In this document: piece by piece, positions 8,731 to 20,394 of the stretch
Position numbering within the stretch: the first letter of the stretch is position 1
How the letters are laid out: every line of letters starts with the position of its first letter
Source: Doris montereyensis
Taxonomy: Eukaryota > Mollusca > Gastropoda > Nudibranchia > Dorididae
NCBI GenBank assembly: GCA_037039925.1
Contig: JAXRKP010000628.1
Location: 73,501 to 137,500 of the forward strand
Length of the DNA stretch: 64,000 bases
Direction of reading: 5' to 3'
Made by a program: the position numbers and the translations under genes
Notes under the pieces: model-generated
Databases searched by the model: none
What the model was told of the DNA's origin: nothing
Seen by the model: only the letters and a program-made list of their open reading frames with translations

Positions 8731-11557
8731 ACCATCACTGCAACCATCACAGCCACCGTCATCATCACAGCCACCACCACTGCCACCATCACTGCCACCA
8801 TCACAGCCACCATTACTGCCACCATTACTGCCACCACCACAGCCACTATTACTGCCACCATCATAGCCACCATTACAGCCACCATTACTGCCACCATTAC
8901 TGCCACCATTACTGCCACCACCACAGCCACCATCACTGCCACCATCACAGCCACCATCACTGCCACCATTACTGCCACCATTACTGCCACCATCACTGCC
9001 ACCATCACTGCCACCATCACAGCCACCATCTGCCACCATCAGTGCCACCATCACAGCCACCATTACTGCCACCATTACTGCCACCATCACTGCCACCATC
9101 ACAGCCACCATCACAGCCACCATTACTGCCACCATTACTGCCACCATCACTGCCACCATTACTGCCACCATCACAGCCACCATTACTGCCACCACCATTA
9201 CTGCCACCATTACTGCCACCATTACTGCCACCATCACAGCCAACATTACTGCCACCATCACAGCCACCATTACTGCTACCATTACTGCCACCATTACTGC
9301 CACATCACAGCCACCATCACTGCCACCATCACAGCCACCATCACTGTCACCATCACAGCCACCATCACTGCCACCATCACAGCCACCATTACTGCCACCA
9401 TTACTGTCACCATTACTGCCACCATCACAGCCACCATCACTGCCACCATCACAGCCACCATCACTGCCACCATCACAGCCACCATCACTGCCACCATCAC
9501 AGCCACCATTACTGCCACCATCACAGCCACCATGACTGCCACCATTACTGCCACCATTACTGCCACCATTACTGCCACCATCACAGCCACCATCACAGCC
9601 ACCATGACTGCCACCATCACAGCAACCATTACTGCCACCATCACAGCCACCATCACTGCCACCATCACAGCCACCATTACTGCCACAATCACAGCCACCA
9701 TTACTGCCATCATCACAGCCACCATTACTACCACCATCACTGCCACCATCACAGCCACCATTACTGTCACCATTACTGCCACCATCACAGCCACCATTAC
9801 TGCCACCATTAGTGCCACCATCACTGCCACCATTACTGCCACCATCACAGCCACCATCACAGCCACCATTACAGCCACCATCACAGCCACCATCACTCGT
9901 CACCATCACAGCCACCATCACAGCCACCACCACAGCCACCATCACTGCCACCATCACAGCCACCATCACTGCCACCATTACTGCCACCATTACTGCCACC
10001 ATCACAGCCACCATCACTGGCACCATCAGTGCCACCATTACTGCCACCATCACTGCCACCATTACCGCCACCATCACAGCCACCATTACTGCCACCATTA
10101 CTGCCACCATTACTGCAACCATTACTGCCACCATCACAGCCACCATTACTGCCACCATCACAGCCAACATTACTGCCACCATCACAGCCACCATTACTGC
10201 CACCATCACAGCCACCATTACTGCTACCATCACTGCCACCATTACTGCCACCATTACTGCCACCATCACAGCCACCATCACTGCCACCATCACAGCCACC
10301 ATCACTGTCACCATCACAGCCACCATCACTGCCACCATCACAGCCACCATTACTGCCACCATTACTGTCACCATTACTGCCACCATCACAGCCACCATCA
10401 CTGCCACCATCACAGCCACCATCACTGCCACCATCACAGCCACCATCACTGCCACCATCACAGCCACCATCACTGCCACCATCACAGCCACCATTACTGC
10501 CACCATCACAGCCACCATGACTGCCACCATTACTGCCACCATTACTGCCACCATCACAGCCACCATCACAGCCACCATCACAGCCACCATGACTGCCACC
10601 ATCACAGCAACCATGACTGCCACCATCACAGCCACCATCACTGCCACCATCACTGCCACCATCACAGCCACCATTACTGCCACAATCACAGCCACCATTA
10701 CTGCCATCATCACAGCCACCATTACTACCACCATCACTGCCACCATCACAGCCACCATTACTGTCACCATTACTGCCACCATCACAGCCACCATTACTGC
10801 CACCATTAGTGCCACCATCACAGCCACCATCACAGCCACCATTACAGCCACCATCACAGCCACCATCACTGTCACCATCACAGCCACCATCACAGCCACC
10901 ATCACAGCCACCATTACTGCCACCATCACTGCCACCATCACAGCCATCATCACAGCCACCATCACAGCCACCATTACTGCCACCATTACTGCCACCATCA
11001 CAGCCACCATCACTGTCACCATCACTGCCACCATCACAGCCACCATTACTGCCACCATTACTGCCACCATCACAGCCACTATTACTGCCACCATTACTGC
11101 CACCATCACAGCCACTATCACTGCCACCATCACAGCCACCATTACTGCCACCATCACAGCCACCATTACAGCCACCATCACAGCCACCATTGCAGCCACC
11201 ATCACAGCCACCATTACTGCCACCATCACAGACACTATCACTGCCACCATCACAGCCACCATTACTGCCACCATCACAGCCACCATTACAGCCACCATCA
11301 CAGCCACCATTGCAGCCACCATCACAGCCACCATTACAGCCACCATCACAGCCACCATTGCAGCCACCATCACAGCCACCATTACTGCCACCATCACTGC
11401 CACCATTACTGCCACCATTACTGCCACCATTACTGCCACCATTACTGCCACCATCACAGCCACCATCACAGCCACCATTACAGCCACCATCACAGCCACC
11501 ATCACTGCCACCGTCACAGCCACCATCACTGCCACCATCACAGCCACCATCACTGCC
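8731..11557. repeat. 12-bp satellite, unit GCCACCATYACW
   Basis: About 235 copies of a 12-bp unit in which ...ATCACA, ...ATCACT and ...ATTACT variants alternate. The very long frames on both strands (His/Tyr-, Thr/Ile/Ala- or Met/Val-rich) arise because 12 is a multiple of three and the unit lacks stops. They are not genes. Internal patterns recur at larger scale: blocks near 9340-9800 reappear near 10300-10800. Confidence 0.95.
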
Positions 11558-11558
11558 A

Positions 11559-11789
11559 GGCGACCAGTCTGCCATCGTTTTATAGGTTATTGTCTTGTTG
11601 ATTTCTAGGATCTAGATACATACATAATAATATCGATATATGTTATATTTATATATGATGATTTAGACATGGCGAATGACGAGTGTCTGGAAGTTAAGAT
11701 TCAGTATAGTAGATCTAGATACGATAACAATGAAACTCATTATATTCTACCATAGATCTTGGAGGCTAGCTAGATTATAGGTTTCTTTA
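11559..11789. other. Short AT-rich unique spacer
   Basis: A stretch between the 12-bp satellite and the (AAT)n tract. It contains several CTAGAT words like the satellite at 13.6-19.1 kb, but no gene, motif or repeat that I can support. Confidence 0.5.
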
Positions 11790-11843
<54 letters not shown>

Positions 11844-11847
11844 TGAA

Positions 11848-11896
<49 letters not shown>

Positions 11897-11926
11897 TTAA
11901 TAATAATAATAATAATAATACTAATG

Positions 11927-11957
<31 letters not shown>

Positions 11958-11958
11958 T

Positions 11959-12038
<80 letters not shown>

Positions 12039-12087
12039 TAATAATAATAATAATATAATAATAATAATTATTATTATAATAAAAAAC

Positions 12088-12167
<80 letters not shown>

Positions 12168-12267
12168 TAATAATAATAATAATAATGTAATAATAATAAT
12201 AATTATTATAATAATAACAATAATAATAATAAACAATTATAATAATAATAATAATGATAATAATAAT

Positions 12268-12342
<75 letters not shown>

Positions 12343-12353
12343 TATAATAATAA
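11790..12353. repeat. (AAT)n microsatellite, LINE 3' tail
   Basis: Nearly pure AAT/ATT for 560 bp with scattered variants. On minus it follows directly on the 3' end of the LINE at 12354-13480 (...AATAAATGCATT then ATT repeats), which is how CR1/Jockey-type LINEs end. It is best read as an expanded retrotransposon tail. The poly-Ile, poly-Leu and Asn/Tyr-type frames are meaningless. Confidence 0.93.
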
Positions 12354-13480
12354 TGCATTTATTGAGCTTCTCATCCACTGAAGTGCTCGATGGCGGTTTA
12401 CATTAAAATACCATTGACACAATTATAGATTATATCAAATGCAAAGTAACAACAACAACAAATATAATTAAAAGATAATAAATAAATAAACAAAGTATGT
12501 TAGTTACAGTTTTAAAAACACTTAACTTTTAATAAAACACTTTTTAAAAGTAAGAGGAACAAAAGCTCACATGAAAAGTTCAGTCTTAACATTCATAAAC
12601 AAAAATGTTTTAATGAAGGGCTGCTTCTAGTTTTGAGAAATATATTTTTCAATAAAAAAGGAACAGCATGACTGAACGACTTTTCAATAAAAGATGATCT
12701 TTTAGTTGGCATGGTGATTAAGAGGAATTTGATGATCTGAATATTCTTTTTGGCTTGGTAAATCCAGACCAGCTCTTGTAAATAGGATTGGGCAAGACCG
12801 TTAAACATTTGTAACAGTAACGAAGGATCTTAAAATCTTAATAACATTCAAGGTTTCGAACATATTTACACTTAACATCAATACTTGATTCTTATATTTT
12901 AAGTTTTTTAACAAAAACGTTTTTACTCAAAAGTTCTATTGCTCAATTGCATAATTTCAGTTTTGTTCTTATTCAATTTTAGCTTATTGGATACCACCCA
13001 TGACTTAATTGCCATAACACATTTTTCAGCCTTTTTGGTCATAAACATTTCATCACCGATACAAAATGGGAAATAGAGCTGTCTGTTTTTTACTTCGATG
13101 TAAATTTGCTGTGCACTTCAAGTTTTGTCTTCCTCCATGTTTTTTTCTGCACGGCGAAGTTCATGTTTTGCCTCTCGAGTTTCGGGGTGACCATTGTGTT
13201 TTCAGTCGAATGACATTTTCCCTTAACACTTCTGTCCAAAATAGATGTGAGGGTCTTGTTGTAGGCCTCAATCATGTCAGACATGTTGTTTTGTTCTTGC
13301 AGCCTGGTTATAAGTTAGCTCTCCGATATGTAATTTTCAAAGATTTCTATGTTAATGTCTTTTGTTTTCCTGTAGCAGATGGTTTTACGCATTGGGATAG
13401 GTTTGAGGATGTTTAGAAATGATATGTAATTGTGGTCTGATGTAGCGGATTCTTCAACACTCAAAGTTTGAAAAAAACGG
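12354..13480 (-). mobile_element. Decayed CR1/Jockey-like LINE, 3' half
   Basis: Read on minus, a linker segment (about 13280-13090) has YNKTLTSILDRS and WRKTKLEVH, as in the endonuclease-RT linker. Then, after an apparent internal deletion near 13060, comes the end of the RT with AIKSWVVSNKLKLNKNKTE (about 12950-13015). The C-terminal domain includes KSFSHAVPFL (about 12650-12690). The 3' UTR ends in AATAAATGCATT followed by the ATT repeats. Frames are broken throughout and the FADD catalytic motif is missing in the deletion, so the copy is dead. Confidence 0.7.
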
Positions 13481-13599
13481 ATTATCCTTTCCAATAAGGA
13501 ACAAGCCCAATATTATGAATATATATCCACATTTATGAGGGGTCTCATTAAGGTAATGTGCTAGTCCTGCCGACTAAAAAAAAAGATTTAAGTTTTACT
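13481..13599. other. Short unique spacer
   Basis: Non-repetitive sequence between the LINE fragment and the CTAGATCT-rich satellite. No gene or signal seen. Confidence 0.4.
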
Positions 13600-15075
13600 G
13601 TTACGCAGTGATGTAGATTTCCAGATCTAGCCCTATGTATAATCTAGCCCATCTCATTAGACCTAGATCTAGCTCTACGTATAATCTAGCCCATCTCATT
13701 AGACCTAGATCTAGCTCTACGTAGAATCTAGCCCATCCTTCATTAGACCTAGATCTAGCTCTACGTAGAATCTATTATCTCATTAGACCTAGATCTTGCT
13801 CTACGTAGAATTTAGCCCATCTCATTAGACCCAGATCTAGCCCTACGTAGAATCTAGCCCATCTCATTAGACCTAGATCCTGCTCTACGTAGAATCTAGC
13901 CCATCTCATTAGACCTAGATCTAGCTCTACGTAGAATCTAGCCCATCTCATTAGACCTAGATCTAGCCCTATGTAGAATCCAGCCCATCTCTTTAGACCT
14001 AGATTTTGCTTTACGTAGAATTTAGCCCATCTCATTAGACCTAGATCTAGCTCTACGAGAATCTAGCCCATTTCATTAGACCTACATCTTGCTCTCACGT
14101 AGAATCTAGCCTTTCTCATTAGACCTAGATCTAGCCCTATGCAGAATCTAGCCCATCTCATTAGACCTAGATCTTGCTTACGTAGAATTTAGCCCATCTC
14201 ATTAGACCTAGATCTAGCCCCACGTAGAATCTAGCCCATCTCATTAGACCTAGATCTAGCCCTACGAGAATCTAGCCCATCTCATTAGACCCAGATCTAG
14301 CCCTACGTAGAATCTAGCCCATCTCATTAGACCTAGATCTAGCCCCACGTAGAATCTAGCCCATCTCATTAGACCTAGATCTAGCCCTATGTAGAATCTA
14401 GCCCATCTCATTAGACCCAGATCTAGCCCTATGTAGAATCTAGCCCATCTCTCTTTAGACCTAGATCTTGCCCAGAATCTAGCCCATCTCTTTAGACCTA
14501 GATCTTGCTCTACGTAGAATCTAGCCCATCTCATTAGACCCAGATCTTGCTCTCACGTAGAATCTAGCCCATCTCTTTAGACCCAGATCTAGCTCTACGA
14601 GAATCTAGCCCATCTCATTAGACCTAGATCTGCTCTTCGAGAATCTAGGCCATCTCTTTAGAGCTAGATCTGGCTACGTAGAATCTAGCCCATCTCATTA
14701 GACCTAGATCTTGCTCTCACGTAGAATCTAGCCCATCTCATTAGAGCTAGATCTTGCTCTACGTAGAATCTAGCCCATCTCATTAGACCTAGATCTAGCC
14801 CTACGTAGAATCTAGCCCATCTCATTAGACCTAGATCTTGCTCTATCGTAGAATCTAGCCCATCTCATTAGACCTAGATCTAGCTCTTCGTAGAATTTAG
14901 CCCATCTCTTTAGACCCAGATCTAGCTCTTCGTAGAATCTAGCCCATCTCTTTAGACCTAGATCTAGCTCTTCTTGTAGAATCTAGCCCATCTCTTTAGA
15001 ACCCAGATCTAGCTCTTCGTAGAATCTAGCCCATCTCTTTAGACCTAGATCTAGCTCTTCGTAGAATCTAGCCCA
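13600..15075. repeat. About 43-bp satellite, CTCATTAGACCTAGATC type
   Basis: About 34 copies of a unit containing AATCTAGCCCATCTCATTAG, then ACCTAGATCT and (A/T)GCTCTACGTAG. Single-base and 2-6 base indels are frequent, and Bgl II sites (AGATCT) occur in most copies. The Arg/Trp/Tyr-rich minus frames (13775-14035, 14262-14534) are artefacts. At 15070 it passes into the next array, which keeps the same framework. Confidence 0.93.
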
Positions 15076-18000
15076 TATATCTAGATCTTACTCTAAGTAG
15101 AATCTAGCCCATATATCTAGATCTTACTCTAAGTAGAATCTAGTCCATATATCTAGATCTTACTCTAAGTAGAATCTAGCCCATATATCTAGATCTTACT
15201 CTAAGCAGAATCTAGCCCATATATCTAGATCTTTACTCTAAGTAGAATCTAGCCCATATATCTAGATCTTGCTCTACGTAGAATCTAGCCCATATATCTA
15301 GATCTTGCTCTAAGTAGAATCTAGCCCATATATCTAGATCTTGCTCTAAGTAGAATCTAGTCCATATATCTAGATCTTGCTCTCGTAGAATCTAGCCCAT
15401 ATATCTAGATCTTGCTCTAGTCTAAGTAGAATCTAGCCCATATATCTAGATCTTGCTCTAAGTCTAAGTAGAATCTAGCCCATATATCTAGATCTTTGCT
15501 CTAAGTAGAATCTAGCCCATATATCTAGATCTTGCTCTAAGTAGAATCTATCTAGATCCTCTAAGTAGAATCTATCTAGATCTAGATCTAAGTCTAAGTA
15601 GAATCTAGCCCATATATCTAGATCTTGCTCTAAGTAGAATCTAGCCCATATATCTAGATCTTTCTCTAAGTAGAATCTAGCCCATATATCTAGATCTTTC
15701 TCTAGTCTAAGTAGAATCTAGCCCATATATCTAGATCTTGCTCTACGTAGAATCTAGCCCATATATCTAGATCTTGCTCTAAGTAGAATCTAGCCCATAT
15801 ATCTAGATCTTGCTCTAAGTAGAATCTTAGCCCATATATCTAGATCTTGCTCTAAGTAGAATCTAGCCCATATATCTAGATCTTGCTCTAAGTAGAATCT
15901 AGCCCATATATCTAGATCTTGCTCTAAGTAGAATCTAGCCCATATATCTAGATCTTGCTCTACGTAGAATCTAGCCCATATATCTAGATCTTGCTCTAAG
16001 TAGAATCTAGCCCATATATCTAGATCTTGCTCTACGTAGAATCTAGTCCATATATCTAGATCTTTTCTCTAAGTAGAATCTAGCCCATATCTAGATCTTA
16101 GCTCTAAGTAGAATCTAGTCCATATATCTAGATCTTGCTCTAGTGAATCTAGCCCATATATCTAGATCTTGCTCTAAGTAGAATCTAGCCCATATATCAG
16201 AAGTAGAATCTAGCCCATATATCTAGATCTTATTCTAAGTAAGAGAATCTAGCCCATATATCTAGATCTTGCTCTAGTAGAATCTAGCCCATATATCTAG
16301 ATCTTGCTCTAAGTAGAATCTAGCCCATATATCTAGATCTTGCTCTAAGTAGAATCTAGCCCATATATCTAGATCTTTCTCTAAGTAGAATCTAGCCCAT
16401 ATATCTAGATCTTGCTCTAAGTCTAAGTAGAATCTAGCCCATATATCTAGATCTTGCTCTAGTCTAAGTAGAATCTAGCCCATATATCTAGATCTTGCTC
16501 TAAGTAGAATCTAGCCCATATATCTAGATCTTGCTCTAAGTAGAATCTAGCCCATATATCTAGATCTTGCTCTAAGTAGAATCTAGCCCATATATCTAGA
16601 TCTTTCTCTAGTCTAAGCCCATATATCTAGCCCATATATCTAGATCTTGCTCTAAGTAGAATCTAGCCCATATATCTAGATCTTGCTCTAAGTAGAATCT
16701 AGCCCATATATCTAGATCTTGCTCTAAGTAGAATCTAGCCCATATATCTAGATCTTGCTCTAAGTAGAATCTAGCCCATATATCTAGATCTTGCTCTAAG
16801 TAGAATCTAGCCCATATATCGAGATCTTATTCTACGTAGAATCTAGCCCATATATCTAGATCTTGCTCTAAGTAGAATCTAGCCCATATATCTAGATCTT
16901 ATTCTAAGTAGAATCTAGCCCATATATCTAGATCTTGCTCTAAGTAGAATCTATATATCTAGATCTTGCTCTAAGTAGAATCTAGCCCATATATCTAGAT
17001 CTTGCTCTAAGTAGAATCTAGCCCATATATCGAGATCTTGCTCTAAGTAGAATCTAGCCCATATATCTAGATCTTGAATCTCTAGATCTTGCTCTAAGTA
17101 GAATCTAGCCCATATATCTAGATCTTGCCCTCTAAGTCTAAGTAGAATCTAGCCCATATATCTAGATCTTGCTCTAAGTAGAATCTAGCCCATATATCTA
17201 GATCTTGCTCGTAGAATCTAGCCCATATATCTAGATCTTGCTCTAAGTAGAATCTAGCCCATATATCTAGATCTTTGCTCTAAGTAGAATCTAGCCCATA
17301 TATCTAGATCTTGCTCTAAGTAGAATCTAGCCCATATATCTAGATCTTTCTCTAAGTAGAATCTAGCCCATATATCTAGATCTTGCTCTAAGTCTAGAAG
17401 TAGAATCTAGCCCATATATCTAGATCTTGCTCTAAGTAGAATCTAGCCCATATATCTAGATCTTGCTCTAAGTAGAATCTAGCCCATATATCTAGATCTT
17501 GCTCTAAGTAGAATCTAGCCCATATATCTAGATCTTGCTCTAAGTAGAATCTAGCCCATATATCTAGATCTTGCTCTAGTCGTAGAATCTAGCCCATATA
17601 TCTAGATCTTGCTCTAAGTAGAATCTAGCCCATATATCTAGATCTTGCTCTAAGTAGAATCTAGCCCATATATCTAGATCTTGCTCTCTAAGTAGAATCT
17701 AGCCCATATATCTAGATCTTGCTCTACGTAGAATCTAGCCCATATATCTAGATCTTGCTCTACGTAGAATCTAGCCCATATATCTAGATCTTGCTCTAAG
17801 TAGAATCTAGCCCATATATCTAGATCTTGCTCTCTAGAATCTAGCCCAATATCTAGATCTTGCTCTACGTAGAATCTAGCCCATATCTAGATCTTGCTCT
17901 AAGTAGAATCTAGCCCATATATCTAGATCTTGCTCTACGTAGAATCTAGCCCATATATAGATCTTGCTCTAGAATCTTATCTCTTGCTCTAAGTAGAATC

Positions 18001-19105
18001 TAGCCCATATATCTAGATCTTGCTCTAAGTAGAATCTAGCCCATATATCTAGATCTTGCTCTAAGTAGAATCTAGCCCATATATCTAGATCTTGCTCTAA
18101 GTAGAATCTAGCCCATATATCTAGATCTTGCTCTACGTAGAATCTAGCCCATATATCTAGATCTTTCTCTAGTCTAAGTAGAATCTAGCCCATATATCTA
18201 GATCTTGCTCTAGAATCTAAGTAGAATCTAGCCCATATATCTAGATCTTGCTCTAAGTAGAATCTAGCCCATATATCTAGATCTTGCTCTAAGTAGAATC
18301 TTCCCATATATCTAGATCTTTCTCTAAGTAGAATCTAGCCCATATATCTAGATCTTGCTCTAAGTAGAATCTAGCCCATATATCTAGAATCTTTCTCTTA
18401 CTCTAAGTAGAATCTAGCCCATATATATCTAGATCTTGCCCATATATCTAGATCTTCTAAGTAGAATCTAGCCCATATATCTAGATCTTGTCTCTACGTA
18501 GAATCTAGCCCATATATCTAGATCTTGCTCTAAGTAGAATCTAGCCCATATATCTAGATCTTGCTCTAAGTAGAATCTAGCCCATATATCTAGATCTTGC
18601 TCTAAGTAGAATCTAGCCCATATATCTAGATCTTGCTCTACGTAGAATCTAGCCCATATATCTAGATCTTGCTCTCTAGAATCTAGTAGAATCTAGATCC
18701 CATATATCTAGATCTTGCTCTAAGTAGAATCTAGCCCATATATCTAGATCTTGCTCTAAGTAGAATCTAGTCCATATATCTAGATCTTACTCTAAGTGGG
18801 AATCTAGCCCATATCTAGAAGTAGAATCTAGCCCATATATCTAGATCTTGCTCTACGTAGAATCTAGCCCATATATCTAGATCTTGTTCTAAGTAGAATC
18901 TAGCCCATATATCTAGATCTTTCTCTAAGTAGAATCTAGCCCATATATCTAGATCTTGCTCTAAGTAGAATCTAGCCCATATATCTAGATCTTGCTCTAA
19001 GTAGAATTTAGCCCATATATCTAGATCTTGCTCTAAGTAGAATCTATAGATCCCATATATCTAGATCTTGCTCTACGTAGAATCTAGCCCACCTCATTAG
19101 ACCTA
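15076..19105. repeat. About 36-bp satellite, CCCATATATCTAGATC type
   Basis: About 110 copies of AATCTAGCCCATATATCTAG followed by ATCTTGCTCTAAGTAG. It is a shorter sister of the 43-bp array in which CTCATTAGACC is replaced by ATAT. The last copy at about 19085-19115 switches back to CCTCATTAGACC, so the short type is flanked by the long type. There are no open frames because CTAG and TAG are embedded in each unit. Confidence 0.93.
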
Positions 19106-19699
19106 GATCTAGATCTAGATTGAGTAGTAGTACATGTAGTACATCAAGTTATTATGTAGTAGAGTAGATCTTGACTATTGATCGATAATAAATGATGGGA
19201 AAGTGATAATCTATCATTTAGATTTATGATTTAGAACATCCTAAATAGCAACACGAAGCACGTCTCCCCGTCCCTACCACTACAACTACAACTACAACTA
19301 CCAATGTGAGTAGACTAGACATCTAGCTAGATCTATATAGCTCTAGAGGTAGATCTACATCTAGAACTAGATTCTAGATAGTATCTAGAGCCAAGACTTT
19401 TACTTGTGGAGACATTAGACATTTAGAGTTATTTGAAGCAACATTTCAAACACTTGCTCTGGCGTGCTTTAGAAAAGATAATCTTCTTAGAAAAGTGTCA
19501 AGGATAAGCTTCTGGAGTTGCCATGCACCCAACGCCTGGAAAGTTTAAATTGTCATATATCCCCTTATTCAATGAGGGTCAGCTAAGATGGTAAAGCCCT
19601 AACCACAATACATGTATTACGATTAAAACTGTTGTTATAATATAAGCCTCTTGCGGTACCCACGAAAAACATAGCAGTATTAGTATTAGTACGGTATAG
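19106..19699. other. Unique AT-rich flank of the TIR element
   Basis: Degenerate CTAGAT words persist to about 19390, then sequence with no recognisable gene. It contains a short ACAACT triplet run (about 19279-19300). Candidate target-site copy TAGTACG at 19687-19693. Confidence 0.4.
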
Positions 19700-19830
19700 A
19701 CCGTGGGCTACTGGTGGTCAACCTCCCCCCCCCCCCTAGGGAGTTTTTGCCACTATGATTTTCTGAAAGGGTATGATCTGAGGACCTCACCACTTTTTTT
19801 CTTGCACAACACTGAGTTATGGCCTTGAAA
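19700..19830 (-). repeat. Left terminal inverted repeat with poly-C/G run
   Basis: Contains CCCCCCCCCCCCCCTAGGGAGTTTTTGCCA-type sequence (19724 onward), the inverse of the right end. The homopolymer C-run at about 19724-19737 corresponds to the G-runs at 24219-24240. Divergence between the two ends is moderate, so the copy is not recent. Confidence 0.68.
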
Positions 19831-20394
19831 GGCGATAATTGGAAAAAAACACCGGAAATATCAAATTTTACATGTGGTGTTTCTAGAGGGCCTAACACGT
19901 CAAGTTTTATTTTCAATGGTGTTGAAATCGATACTAAGGTAAAAAATGGTTGAAATGAATATTTTAATTATTGTTTTTACATGAGTTACATAGGAAAAAA
20001 CGAATTTCAAAGGTCGTTTTCTCATAAAAAAGTCTTAAAAAATGTACATGATTCACAAAAACACCCCTGTTAACGATAACAATGATTCCAATCTTTTGAA
20101 TTTTCTACATTCAACTGACGCAAGTAGCTGCATGTTATTGACATTGTATTGAAGGATGGAGAAAATGAGAAGGGGGGGGTATAACACGAAGAGTAAGTCG
20201 GACGTTTCCGTGGCCAAGCTGCGTGCTCAGCGGCGTTTCGCTTTCAACTCCTCGCGTCCCCGTCCCCCCCCCCTCTTTTCCCCCTGCATTCCCACGTCCT
20301 GGGAATGTCATTGGTGGTAGAGGATACAGTAGCCCTATTTATCTTTTTTTCCTTTACTATATATCTGTTTTCTTGTTTTTTGTTTTTGTTTCAG

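Noticed and set aside
8515..11553. A 1012-codon minus-strand frame and similar 560-700-codon frames
   Set aside because: They follow the 12-bp period of the satellite, whose unit has no stop in those frames. Composition is two to four residues only.
13066..13416. 116-codon plus-strand Cys/Phe-rich ORF
   Set aside because: It is the antisense shadow of the LINE fragment on minus.
19686..19916. 76-codon minus ORF across the left TIR
   Set aside because: It lies in the terminal repeat and includes the poly-G run; no counterpart conserved at the right end.
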